A stretch of DNA of 64,000 bases. Origin: Argopecten irradians (Eukaryota; Mollusca; Bivalvia; Pectinida; Pectinidae). The stretch is from NCBI RefSeq assembly GCF_041381155.1, contig NC_091134.1, positions 5,322,255 to 5,386,254 of the forward strand, read 5' to 3'. Position 1 is the stretch's first letter, and each line of letters opens with the position of its first letter. Shown here piece after piece: positions 23,145 through 35,787 of the stretch. The position numbers were made by a program, and so were the translations under genes. The notes beneath the pieces are model-generated. The model worked only from the letters and a program-made list of their open reading frames with translations. It did no database searches and was not told the origin of the DNA.

Positions 23145-26100
23145 TTTTTGTCCAACGGATAATAAATTTGCGACATGCTCTGACGACGGAACAGTCCGAA
23201 TATGGGATTTTATGAAATGTCACGAAGAAAAAATTTTGAGAGGTAGGTCTGTCCGAAGCCCAGTAGGAGGGGAAAAACTGCCAAGAAACAACTCGCTTCC
23301 TCTTCTTATTGTCTAGATGTATTTATTTAAACCAACTCTTCTAAGGTATTTAAACTTGTTTGTTAACCATGATTGTACACAAGAAATATTAATGGTCTTT
23401 AGCTCAGACAGTGATGCTGTCCTGGCCACATGCAACAAGAAGTATGGCTTTGGAGTAGATTAAATTCTCACATCTATATAGGTTGTAATTTTAGATTATG
23501 GCAATCAGCAGATTAGATAGAATAAGTTACTATAGCAACCAAGAGAAAGGTGACAAAATGGACATAACATGGTTAAACACATGATGCCAACCATTATAGA
23601 AGAGGGAATGGAAGTACATTTGTACACATCATTAGAATACGCCAGGGAAACGCTACTCCTGTAAAGGGTTGACTTAATAACGTTTGCAGTTTTGGTTTAT
23701 TGTAAAACCAATTTATTTTTGGACTGACAAAATCAGTATGATAGAAGCGAAAAAGAGTTTTTAAGTCTTGAATATTGCTATTGACAATTAAAAATTGGAT
23801 ACAGAAAGCATTTTGTGTATGGGATACTGAAACTGTGGTTATAAATCATGCAGGATTTGATCTAGAATTGTAAAAATGTTACTCAGGCTTTGGCACAAAT
23901 ATAATTGTATATGAGGATTGTTATCTGCTGTAGGAATAGTTTTGTGAGGAAAATTTTTCATTTATTTCAAAGTAAGTGAAATTGAAGCCAATAAAGGGGG
24001 ATGGGCACTTATAGGAATGGGGGCGCTTACCTTGAGCATTTTAAAACTTAAAGGAAACAATGTGATGATGTGCCTTTATAGCATACATATGAAAAAGTAA
24101 CTGCAGCTAGGGCATCAACAGATAAAAAAAATGTATTAACATGAATAGGAATTTTAATAAAAACACAAAATGTATACTACAAAAATCATTTTTGCTATTT
24201 TGAAACTGCTATTTACAGTTTCAAGGGCACTATAGTTACATGTACTCTGCTAAAACATGTGTCTAGCAAACATTTTGATAAAATCACTCCAAAGGAAAGA
24301 AAACGAGAATACATGAATGTTTAGAACTCTTGAGGCTACTGAGGCTAGCTAGACTCGCCACGTCATTGCTGTCTTAGGGTCATGGAGCTGACGTCAAGTG
24401 TGTGGATTGGCACCGCTCCCAAGAAAGTGGTCTCATGCCCTCCTCACGGCGAGTAAGGTTATCCAGCAAGACATCAGCAACTGGAGGGAACCCAAGGCGG
24501 GCTCCTGTCTGGCCTCCACTGTAGGTAATTCTTGTTCATTTCTTGGCATGTATCGTTTGCAATCGTCAAAAATGTATGATTTAGCTTAGTTACTTAGTGT
24601 ATATGCTTTGTATGAAGTTTTTTCTTGGGTGATGTTGCTCCATGCGGTCCTCGCTAATTGGGTATTTTTATCACTATATAATTAAATCTGCGAGCAGACT
24701 CGTTATAGTGGTATTGGCGTTTTGGTTCAAGAATTTTTTTTCTTTTACACCATTACACACCATTGGAAAGTTTGAGCTTCTAGCTAATTTAACTTCAAGT
24801 TGAAATTTTACAAAAAAAATAATTTAATTGACATCTGTTATAAAAATCTGTGCACCTATATTCTACTATGGAATGTAAGTATCTGATTGCACATACACCA
24901 TAGGCAAAATAAATTTTTTTACATAAGGCCATGCAAGACTGACGTCACTACATGGTCAGAAACAAAAGATTAGGCCTTACGCGCCCACTGGTGGTCTAAA
25001 TTGGCTTGAGTTTACTAGAGAGCATATATTGAGAAAAATACAAGATATGTTTGATTCACTACAGACACCAGAAATGTCAAGCTGGAAAATTGGAAGACAT
25101 CATTGGAAAGGGAATAATCCCATCTCCATTTTTGATGTATGACATTTAAAGATCGGTTCGAAAATAAAGAACGAAATCATTTATTAAAAATTTACACTGT
25201 ACAGTTAATACAAAGCCAAACCACCAAAGTTAGACCAGCAGTGGGCAGGGCTTAATGATAGGGCCATTGTGACGTCACTTTTATTTACTGTATGAATTGG
25301 GCTTATTAATTTTTTTGTGTTAATTAGAACAAAATACACGATTAAACACCAATTATTGTTCAAGTGATGGATATAATTTATGGTCTGTCGAAGCTGGAGC
25401 ATCTTTGAAATGTTCATAATAATTTTAGACAGTGTTCCAGATTAAAATACGCATATATAGATTTTACCATCTGGCTATATTTGGCTATCTGTAATTTTCA
25501 ATCAGTAAAAAATCTGCAAAAATCAATCGGTAGCAGTGTTTTTAAATCTACAATATAATAGAATTATGCCGGATTTTTTAAAGTGATTTAGCTAATCATT
25601 GTTTGAACAGCCAAGCCCTGATGCCAAATTTCCTCATACCTTGACATTTTTTGCATAAAGTGACAAACATTTTCATAATCTGATTACAATAGAGATTCTT
25701 ATTCTAATGGAGGATAAAAAACCCTACACAATTACATCCTGATTGTGGTCACGTTGTAATGACTTCTATACTTACTCGCTTTGTTTCTGCTGAAGACAAC
25801 ATTTCTCCAAAGTGTATACATATATGCTGTGCTCTTAGGCCAAATTGACTACATACTAACGAGAATGATTCTCATAGCTCTTGTAAACTGTTTTTTCCTT
25901 GTCAAGAAATTGAGGAAGTTAGCATTTTTTGAAAAGGTCTATCACGATCACAATGACCCCATATAGGATGACTCCCCATAATACTTCACAGGGATTACCC
26001 TTTGTAGGATAGATAGCAGGGTAAAGATTAATCTCTATCTTACACAGGCGAGGGTGTCAGACAACTCATCACGCGCTAGAAAATTACGTATACAGACATC

Positions 26101-29100
26101 AATTACAGTGCGTGAACCTACTTTACCTGTTGCTAAAGTGCATTTTAAGTTGAACATCATCATATTTTGAGGTTATTAACTCAACATTCCGGCATAATAT
26201 TGTCACAACCGAAATAAGCTTGGAATAACAAACAGGAAATTTTCATCCTTTATGCTTTTCACAGTAGTTATGGACGTTAGGGAAAAAGAATAACTAAAAT
26301 GGGTCTGTCAAGTGGACTGTGATATCTCAACCCTCTTGAAAGATTTTGGCCATCAACCCTCGGTAAGCCTTGGGATGACAAGCCAAAATCTTTTCAATCG
26401 GGTTGAGAAATCCCTGTCTACTTGACAGACCCATGGAAGATTCTATTAATCCACAGAGTGGGGACCTAAAATAGGAAACATTGCCAAATTTAGGCTTAAA
26501 AGTCCTACTACATGTACTTCTTTACCCTTGAGTGGATTACAACCAGATTTGGTGTGAATACAACAGTATTGTATATAAACACAGCAGGTCTGACCCCAGG
26601 GGATGAGGGGTAGGTTTCCAAAATGAGAACATTGCTTTCATTTTCTACATCTCTTAATGACTCTGAGTGGATGTCAACCAAATATGGTGTGAAAGATTTA
26701 CAGAGGATGATTGTATTTTATGTGAATGGGGCTGGTCCAACCTCCTTCCAGGTGCAGAGGGGTGGGGCTCTAAAAGGGAACTTTGCTATGTTTTGTTTTA
26801 AATTACAATTTGTTTCACGCTTGCATGGATTACAGTGGGTCCAAAGGGGCAATTTTGGCTATTTCTATATGAAGATTTACTCTGAAACTTAGCACTGGAT
26901 AACACTCATATTGCATTGACACTGTAGCATCCTTATGGAGTACCATGGTGAGGATTCTAAATTGTACAAATAATTGGGCTTACCCCTGAGAGTTTGGGCC
27001 AAAAGGGGTTGATTTCTCTATTTCCAATTTTAATTTTACAAGCTCCATTTAACCTATTAGGAAACAATAGTTATGCAGGTTTCATGGAGGATAAGAAATC
27101 CCAAAAATAAATTTTTTAATTAAATCACTGTGGAATGTTTAAAACATATGTACAGACTAGAACCAAATGTGTTTCAAGCCGGAAATTCAATCACTGTGAA
27201 AAAATGATTTGGCAAAAAAAAATGTGAAATTTTGTGGTCACAAAAATTAGTTGAACCAATAATTCATATGGTAGAGTGTGTGTCCAGCATCATTTTGTCT
27301 ACACATTGAGGTTAGTCAAGGATTCCTGCAGTGTCTAGGACATGTAATATGTCATATTTTTCCAGAAGACATAAGCATTCATGCAACAACTTGCAGGGGA
27401 GACAATCCTTACAAGGCCTCGGCTGTTTTTAAGACAAATTAAACAACCAAAAAACATGGCAGAGCCTAGCACAGTGACAATAAAGGAGGGACATATTTTA
27501 GCCCGTCGGAAATTAATTTTTGATCCCTTTGACATTTGAATCATGAAATAACATATTGTACCATGATCTTAAGCTCTTTGTCTGACTAAAAACATAATTT
27601 TAGGCCGTTTTCATATTCCCTTGAATGACTTGCATCTCTTTTTTTGTTTCCATGGCATACCATAATTTTTGCAAATAAGCTAAATCATATTTGTCCACTA
27701 CCTCCTGATTGTGATGTTCTGATGACATCAGAGTAGTGTTATAAAATGGATGACATGGCGGAACATATGGTGTTACAGACATGCTCACAAAGGGACTGTA
27801 ATGAATCTGAAGTGGAATCAGAATGGTAACTGGCTGCTGACTGCCTCCAGGGATCACCTCATGAAACTGTTTGACATCCGTAATATGAAGGAGGAGTTCC
27901 AGACCTTCAAAGGACACAAAAAGGAAGCCACAGGTACTGTTAGGAATAAACTGTTATAGAGGATCATACATCATGAGTGGCTAGATAATATGAAATTTAC
28001 ATGAGTGTAAGATTCTATTTTATCACATAACTTGCTAGTATTTATGAAATTATAGACAAAACTTTTCATTTTATTTCTATATAAGATTGGCGAAATCAGG
28101 TTCCGATATTTATGACATGGCCGAATGTGTCAATTATTTGACAAATCACCTTTATCATATGGTATACCGTAAACACAGATGTTTTGTTGTGTCATATGTT
28201 AGCGGAAATTTCATGCAAACAAAAAACAAAACAAAAACATGAAAACTCCTAAGTGGTAAAATGTTCAACATTTTGACTACATATGGCCAATTGGCAAAAA
28301 AACCCATCCAGCTGCATTGAACTTTTAGTGCTGACAGTGGGGGGGCATGTGTTTTTTTCCTTCCTTTGTGGCTGAGTAATTATGGTGTTCGAACTATGAA
28401 ATAAGTTTGAATTACAGAGGGCAGTTGCCAGGCACTGACTGTTTCTTCAAGTACATTGACTTTACTTCCCCTCCTAAACCTTGCACAAATTACCCTGGCT
28501 GTTAATTTTATAGGATGTTAAACTAAAACAAAGGGAACAACTTTCTTTGACAACTCACAATTTAACCTTTAGCAAAACTCTGCATATTTTCAGATGAACA
28601 TAGCTGTGAATTGTTATGACCTTACAAACAATTGTAGAATTCCTAAATTTCATTAGATTAAATGGTTACATTTCTTTCTTGACTCTCCGATAGGTTTAAG
28701 ACTATTAACAAAGCTGATACATGTTATGACTTTACAGCTGTGGCTTGGCATCCGATCCATGAAGGGTTGTTTGTGAGTGGTGGATCTGATGGGGCCGTCA
28801 TGTTTTGGATGGTCGGGTAAGTCATGTCATATCACACGATATAATCTCAGGTGTCAGAAATGTAAAAATGTTTCATCATATTCAATGAGAAATTCCCTGA
28901 AGATAGCATTAACCAACAGTAGTTCAAAAACTTTTATCATCAAAAACTGATGATAAAAAGTACTTTATGACTATCATATGGTGTGTAATGTAGATGAATC
29001 TGGTAAATCAAGACATCAATCGAGAAAGCCCTATTCAATTTGAAGCATTTTAGTGACCTGGAATACACTTTATACTAGTATACTAGGTACAACTAACCTT

Positions 29101-32100
29101 GATACCCCAAATATCTTTTTAACAGTATTTATTGGCTTGGTTTGTGTTGTAGAACTGACAGAGAGGTTGGAGGAATGGAGGAAGCCCACGAGGGTATGGT
29201 ATGGAGCCTCGCCTGGCACCCTCTCGGTCACATCCTTGTGTCTGGCTCAAACGATCACACCACGTAAGTTAGCCAAGCACCCTCTAGTACGTCACGTAAG
29301 TTAGCCAAGCACCCTCTCGTTCACATCCTTGTGTCTGGCTCAAACGATCACACCACGTAAGTTAGCCAAGCACCCTCTCGTTCACATCCTTGTGTCTGGC
29401 TCAAACGATCACACCACGTAAGTTAGCCAAGCACCCTCTCGTTCACATCCTTGTGTCTGGCTCAAACGATCACACCACCTAAGTTAGCCAAGCACCCTCT
29501 CGATCACATCCTTGGTCTGGCTCAAACGATCACACCATGTAAGTTAGCCTAGCACCCTCTCGTTCACATCCTTGTGTCTGGCTCAAACGATCACACCAGG
29601 TAAGTTAGCCAAGCACCCTCTCGATCACATCCTTGTGTCTGGCTCAAATGTCTGGCTCAAAAGATCACACCACGTAAGTACTTCCTAAAATGTAACTGGA
29701 GAAGATGCGAAGCCTGTATTGAAAACTACCAGTGTATTCATTTAAGATTTGTTGAAATATAGGATTTCTTGTGTTTCTGAATGCTTTTGTTTAAATTGTG
29801 AAACAGGAAGTTTTGGACACGAAATCGTCCTGGCGACCGAATGAGGGACAAATATAACCTGAACACCTTACCAGGAGGGTCTGAGCATGAAATGCCTGAG
29901 TTTGGTAAGTGGGGGGAAAATGCCAATAAAAAAAATATATTTCTAAGAATAAACATTATTGGTGATAACTTCTTGCAAGCTATCATTAGAGCAGAGATTG
30001 TACGGTAAACATGCTGATACATGTTATGTATCAGCATGTTTACCAATTTCTTCTTAAAATTTCTTTAATTCTAAGCCGACCACCATAGTTAAGAGAGCTT
30101 GTATTTTAGGTCTGGTACGAATAAAACTTTAGTTTTGATAATCATTATTATCTTGAAGTACTGTGAGTGGATTTTTTGTCTCTTGTGTTAAACTTGATAA
30201 ACATTTACTTACAATTTTAAAGTTATCCAGACATTTTTGTGAGAAAAATCACACATTTAGGCACAGGGACAATTTGAATTGGACTGAAATGAGTACAAGT
30301 CTAAGGGATATCTGTTAAGTTGTTATTTAAGTGCTTGCAAAGTTTACAATCGAGTTTGATTAATTATATTATGTTGGTGTCATACAGAGCCTGACAACAC
30401 AGGACAAAGTAACATTCCAGGCATGGGTATCACTCCAGCTGATAAAATGATGAATGAACAGATCAACAAAAATCAAGGTAAGTCCAGACACACCCTTGAT
30501 CATAGTAATGAGCGAGTCCTAATTTGGTATAAATACATACTTGGCAAAAGATTGTATTGAATTTTAGGTAAAAAGAACTTAAATTGCCTATAATCTATTG
30601 ATATCTTACAGCGTAAAAGTTGACTCGGCTCTAAATAAATCTAATGTATGTTTGAATTTGTGTTGACAAGTTTTCGGTCCAATTTGGCATTGTATCAGTC
30701 AATAAAATGTATGAAATGACTGTATTATGAATGTATCTGTGTTTATAGAGACTGAAGGAGAAGATCTGCCATCCATTCCTGGTCTTGACTGGTCGGCAGA
30801 TGAACAGTTCTTTAGAGAACAACAGCTCCTCCGAGAAATACCGAAGAAAAAGATTCCCTACGCTCGCCCAATTCCCTGGGAATTTGAGCAGGCCTGGATG
30901 GTGAAACATACAGGGCTTTTAGTGCCTGACGGAGAAGGAGAGGAAGGAGCAGGAGGCGGAGGAAGTAGGGAAAAAAGGAGGGAAAGACGCAGAAAACAGC
31001 AAATGGAAAGAGGGGCTGATAATCAGCAAGGCTCAGGGGATAGTCAACCCAATAACAATCCTCCATCCTTAATGCAGCAAGGTTAGTGATAAATCTGTGT
31101 TACGTTTAGGTTTCTGTTTTAGGGGTGGGAATATAAAGGAATCATTCTGGTAATGGTGTAGGCTTTGTTAAATGTATGAGTAAGTGTTGAAAACGTTCAG
31201 ATTAAGCTAGGAAATTATTCAAATATGATGGAATGGATTTAAACTGACAAAAATACAGCATCATAAATGAACACAAAAAAAATTGGTGAAATCGTTTTGT
31301 TGAGAGATTGATAGGTTTGTAACAATTTTATTTTGATGCTGTAAATTTAAATTCAAAGATGTTATAGGAAGTAAAATATTTGAAATTACAGGAGCACCGC
31401 CCAACCAGATGATGGGTCCAGGGAACCAGAACAATAACCCTAACATGGTGCCACCTGGACAAGGCAATATGCCAGGTAGAGGGTTACTAGGCAACCAGCC
31501 AGCAGGATGGGGCCAGCAACAAGGTGGTGGATCCCAGGGAATGAGGCAACAGGGACCAGGACAGCAGCAAAATCAGGGCTTGCCACATGGTAAGCATCTA
31601 TATCCCCATCCCAGTTCCGTTTCAGGTTTGGGGTTTTATAAAGCTATTGAATCTGTGATTTTGGTTTGTTTAGTTTTAACGCCTATTAACTGGCTTGGAA
31701 GGGACAAAGCCCTCTAGTAGAGGCGAGAGCTTTAAGTCATGTAAAATGCTAATCGTTAGAAAGTATCTGAAAGATTTTTACCAAATTGAATTAAACAACT
31801 TTTGGTGAATGGGAACATGTTTAAAGTGTTGGACAAAGCAATTAAAAACACAGAAAAAGTTGGACAAAGCAATTAAAAACACAGAAAAGTGGGTAGTAAA
31901 TTCTTTTAAATCAGTTTGTAAAAATTAACTATTTTGCCATAATGAGTGCAATATCCTGGCATTCTTTAATTGCCCTTTGTGTGGTTTATTGCTTTGTGCA
32001 GTCTTATGAAAAGTTTTTTTATTTTGCAGGAGGTGGGAGATCCCAGGGATTGCTATCAAACCCTATGATGCAAAATCAAAATCAAGGTATGTAGTATCTG

Positions 32101-33417
32101 CTTTTTTATGTTATCTATACAAAGCAGGTGACTATAGGCATCCAGGAAATAACTCTTGATCAAACCAGAACACCATCAATGCACCAAAAGTATTTGCTTG
32201 GGTTTGATTTTCATCATTAATTGTCAAAGATCAATATCGCTTTTACCAAAAATAGAAAATTAAATTCTGTGAAATAAGGTTTCTGAATGCCTATTAAGAC
32301 TTTCAAAAACCCCTTTCTTACAAAAAATACCTGCTCGGGATTGCTTTTCATGACAGAAGGGCAAATGTCAAGGTTATCGTATCTAAGAATTAATTGTGAT
32401 AATTGAAGCTCTGTGGCTTTATTCAAATGGAAAGAACTGGCATGAATAGTATTTCAGGTAAAAAATTCTGAGGTCAAGTTCGATGACAAAGAATGTGACA
32501 TTTGTGAATTATATTCGATAACTGGTGTCTACTATGACTGTACGCTATTGCCATGATTTACAGGTGGTCAAGGGTTTCAGCAAAATGACCATGACTTTCG
32601 TGGTGGACAGTGGAATCAAGGGCAAGGTGGAAACCAAGGAAACTTTGGTAACAATGACATGCTTAATGATAACCAGTTCCAAGGTGACCAAGATTTTCGC
32701 AGTGACCAGGACTTCAGGGGAGACCAGGATTTCCGTAATCAACAACGGCAGCGGAATGATAACCATAATCAGAACTTTAATGATGGAGGTCAGGGATTTA
32801 ATCGCCGTGGAAACAACATGCAACGGGATGATAATCAGAGAGGTTTCCGTGGTAACCAGTGGGAGCAACAGCAAAGAGGTGGTAATGACAGAAACTCAAA
32901 CTTTGGTGGTGACCATGGTAATAGTAACTTCAATAACCATGGTAATGACAATTTCATGGATCAGGATGAGAGATTTGATGGTCGAGGCCGAGGAGGAGGC
33001 ATGAATCCGAGTCGTGGTAGGGGAAGGGGCCAGGACGAGAGGCGGCGTGGTCGTAGGAACGAAGGGGGGCATAACTTTGGGGGATCACAGGAGAACTATA
33101 GTAACAAGAGACATTGGGAGGAGGGGCCAGGGGATTACAGACAGCAGCAGGGAAACCAAGGTCCTTCAGACATGGATACAGACCAGTCAGGGGGGTGGGG
33201 ACAAAATAATCAGAGGGGAGGGCGGAATTTCTCAAGTCCTGGTCGGGGCGGTAATCGTGGTGGGAGGGGAGGGAGAGGAGGTGATAGAGGACGGGGTGGG
33301 GATAGAGGAAGGGGTGGGGACAGGGGGAGGGGTGGTGATAGGGGAGGACACAGAGGGGGATCAAACAGGGGTGGGGACTGGGGAGGGGGAAGAGGTTTTG
33401 GAGGGGGAGGCAGGTAG
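23145..33417 (+). CDS. WDR33: pre-mRNA 3'-end processing protein WDR33, lacking N-terminal exons
   Basis: WDR33 is a nuclear subunit of CPSF (mPSF) that, with CPSF30, binds the AAUAAA signal. Exons: 23145-23242, 24378-24520, 27779-27933, 28738-28816, 29153-29263, 29807-29904, 30388-30477, 30749-31081, 31392-31589, 32030-32086, 32564-33417 (stop TAG). WD40 blades show as [64 protein letters not shown], and [19 protein letters not shown] followed by [13 protein letters not shown]. Next come [20 protein letters not shown] and [19 protein letters not shown], the conserved WDR33 linker. The rest is Gln/Asn/Gly-rich and ends in RGG repeats. Splice phases agree from the third exon onward; the first two junctions do not (see exon 24378-24520). 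About 740 codons are visible. The N-terminal part of human WDR33, which contacts the poly(A) signal, has no counterpart in this window. Confidence 0.93.
24378..24520 (+). CDS. WDR33: WDR33 second visible exon, frame-inconsistent
   Basis: It opens with [11 protein letters not shown] in one frame, but the matching continuation of the blade ([11 protein letters not shown], then [10 protein letters not shown], against the family pattern SKDSQQPIKFW, PKTGQSLAT) lies in another frame, and the exit phase needed by the next exon (HAHKGTVM) is the first frame again. The junction from the previous exon (phase 1) also gives the wrong frame unless one G is surplus. Several single-base errors in the consensus, or a damaged exon, would explain this; all neighbouring exons are clean. 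Confidence 0.6.
25130..27770. other. WDR33 intron: repeats, no exon seen
   Basis: Holds a copy of the AATTATTGTT repeat (25,310-25,430), the inverted-repeat element at 26,297-26,435, and several blocks of a GGGGT-rich dispersed repeat (26,580-27,010) with one 89-codon open frame of no recognisable kind. No segment here matches WDR33. Confidence 0.5.
26297..26435. repeat. Inverted-repeat (fold-back) element in a WDR33 intron
   Basis: Left arm GGGTCTGTCAAGTGGACTG, TCTCAACCCTCTTGAAAGAT; right arm ATCTTTTCAATCGGGTTGAGA, CTACTTGACAGACCC. Arms of about 50 bp around a spacer of about 30 bp. No coding sequence. Confidence 0.75.
29200..29685 (+). repeat. 61-bp minisatellite repeating a WDR33 exon end plus its splice donor
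   Basis: The last about 50 bp of exon 29153-29263 (coding [16 protein letters not shown]) and the following GTAAGTTAGCCAAG are repeated downstream with a period of about 61 bp. GTAAGT donors follow the repeated ATCACACCAC at 29264, 29296 (short unit), 29357, 29418, 29539 (after CCAT), 29600 (after CCAG) and 29674; the unit at 29479 reads CTAAGT. The first unit joins correctly in phase to exon 29807-29904. Confidence 0.92.
30004..30044. repeat. Near-perfect short palindrome
   Basis: GGTAAACATGCTGATACAT is followed within two bases by ATGTATCAGCATGTTTACC. Arms of 19 bp in a WDR33 intron; would form a tight hairpin in RNA or DNA. Confidence 0.85.
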
Positions 33418-34370
33418 CTATAGATGTTGGTGTTATAAATCCTTCTTGTTTTCATTTTCATATTCATTTCATCAATCCATAGTTTTTCAATTCATTTCAG
33501 AAGAAATATTCATTTCACCAATTTTTGATATTTCTGAGTCCATTTTTATTAACGCTGTGAATTCACAATATCTTCACATATTTTTCAGAAATTTTGTTTT
33601 ACTTCATAGTTAAAAGATATCGATGATTCTTAGATCTTGGAAATTTGTCATGAAGGATACCATGAATATCTTAATACAGCCAGTGCAACCATTCTTCTTT
33701 AATATGCGATTATATATCGTGGAATAGAAAGCTCTGTTACTGTATATCAGTTACTTTTGTAGGAGTGTTATTTTTGCTATTTTGCAGGTCACTAAGGTGG
33801 ATAAAAATATTTTATCTATGAAATGCTATAAGGCTTAAAAATAAAAGTAAAATATTTGTCTATAGAAAGATCACAAAACTGAAAATAATCTGGATTCGTA
33901 AGTAAGATCATTATATCAGCTTCCATTATACAGTTAGATGGTGGGCGTTCTGTTGGATAGTACAGTTTGTTTAGCAAACAGAACATAATAAATGTATACA
34001 TAATACATTAGATTGCAGCGAATATATTTTGGTATTTACTAGAAAACAAACATAAGTTGCAAAAAAGTTGGTTTAAACAAAGAAAAATCATATATTTTCT
34101 TTTTTCTTTTATCATTTTCATTTTTTTCGCTAGTATTAATGCTTCATATGTATGTTTAAGAAAATTTAAGCAAGTTTTCGAAATATATATGTGTTGTTAA
34201 GAATACGATGTGATTTGTGTGAGATGTATTGTATATAATGTAAATATGCGAGTATGGTCCCAATCGTGGTGCATGAGCCAGTTTATAAATCATATGTCAA
34301 TGTTTCATTTAACTAAATTGGAACTGACATTTCCTCTGTTATTTGAAACCTGAATATTTTTAGTTGTAAG
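33418..34370 (+). other. WDR33 3' UTR and flank
   Basis: AT-rich sequence after the WDR33 stop with no further exon. Candidate AATAAA signals include about 33,838; which one is used cannot be decided from sequence alone. Confidence 0.45.
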
Positions 34371-34371
34371 T

Positions 34372-34574
34372 ACCGTATTCTACCCAATAAGCGCCAAGGG
34401 CGCTTAAAAAAATTGATATAAATGAAAAGGTGCTAATAAGTCAAAATTATTGCAAATCTATACCGTTTTATGTAATTTTGGTCCTTATTTATGCATGGGC
34501 AATTGAAATTGAGGCCTCGAAAAGATGGAGGGGCGCTTACAGGGACATGGGCGCTTATTGGGTCGAATACGGTT
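34372..34574. mobile_element. Short MITE with long inverted ends
   Basis: Ends ACCGTATTCTACCCAATAAG and CTTATTGGGTCGAATACGGT are inverse; inside are GCGCC/GGCGC blocks. A related fragment (GGGCACTTATAGG, GGGGGCGCTTACC) lies at about 24,000. About 200 bp, non-coding. Confidence 0.78.
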
Positions 34575-34624
34575 CTTGGTACAATTGATGAGTAGTGTTT
34601 GATTGTGGTGCTTGGTCTGAAGTT

Positions 34625-35375
34625 GGTCAGTAAACAGGTGTAAGAGTGAAACTCATTGATCCATGGCCTTCATGTCACGGCACAGTAAACATGTGTTAGG
34701 ATGAAAGTCAATGATCCATGGTCTTTATGTCATGGTACAGTAAACATGGGTTAGAGTGAAAGTCAATGATCCATGGCCTTTATGTCACGTGTACAGTAAA
34801 CAGCGTTAGAAATGTGGAAAGTCAATGATCCATGGCCTTTATGTCACGGTAAGTAAACTATGCTTAGAAGCAATGTGTTAGAATGAAAGTCAATGATCCA
34901 TGGCCTTTATGTCAACGGTACAGTAAACATTTGTGTTATGTAGAGTGAACATGTGTTAGAGTGAAAGTCAATGATCCATGGCCTTTATGTCACGGTACAG
35001 TAAACATGCGTTAGAGTGAAAGTCAATGATCCATGGCCTTTAAGTCACGGTACAGTAAACATGTGTTAGAATGAAAGTCAATGATCCATGGTCTTTATAT
35101 GTCATTGTACAGTAAACATGTGTTAAAGAGTGAATGTCATTGATCCATGGCCTTTAAGTCACGGTACAGTAAACATGTGTTAAGAATGAAAGTCAATGAT
35201 CCATGGTCTTTATGTCACGGTACAGTAAACATTTGTTAGAGTGAAACTCATTGATCCATGGTCTTTATGTCACGGTACAGTAAACATGTGTTAAGAATGA
35301 AAGTCAATGATCCATGGCCTTTATGTCACGGTACAGTAAAACCTGTGTTAGAGTGAAACCCATGGCCTTCAGGTC
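34625..35375 (+). repeat. 55-bp tandem repeat, about 13 units, downstream of WDR33
   Basis: Consensus GTCAATGATCCATGGCCTTT, ATGTCACGGTACAGTAAACA, TGTGTTAGAGTGAAA. Units vary by small indels. No open frame is preserved. Confidence 0.9.
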
Positions 35376-35704
35376 ATGGAATGTCTGTTTGTGTAAAGAC
35401 TTCAGGGACTTCAGGGATAACACTAAAATGTTCTGTTACTTAAAAAACACCAGTTTACTCATCCAACTCTATATATTTTAACGAACTGCTCCCTCATTTG
35501 AATTAGACGAGTCCAGATTTGTGTTCAGAGGTACATCAGACCTAGGAGGTATGTTTTCCAATACTAATACATCAATATAGTCGAATAGTTGTTGTAGTTA
35601 TTTCATTGATGTCATCGTGTTTTTTTTTGCAAGTGTATAAGGTGTCTGAAATCCTTCCATTCATCCCTACCGTTATGATATGTGGCAGTGACCAGGTAAA
35701 GACC

Positions 35705-35787
35705 ACAGGGGCCCGTAATATGGGATATAACGTACCCAGTGAATGAAAATATATATTATAATATAAACAGTAGTTACGGGCCCCTGT
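35705..35787. repeat. Very short inverted-repeat element
   Basis: ACAGGGGCCCGTAA and TTACGGGCCCCTGT bound 83 bp of AT-rich sequence. It resembles the tips of a MITE. Confidence 0.6.

Noticed and set aside
27600-27917. 105-codon minus-strand frame
   Set aside because: It overlaps the WDR33 exon at 27,779-27,933 on the opposite strand and shows no domain; a shadow of that exon.
32545-33613. Several long frames on both strands over the last WDR33 exon
   Set aside because: They are out-of-frame readings of a low-complexity Gly/Arg-rich exon. Only the frame from 32,564 joins in phase to the preceding exon and matches the WDR33 tail.
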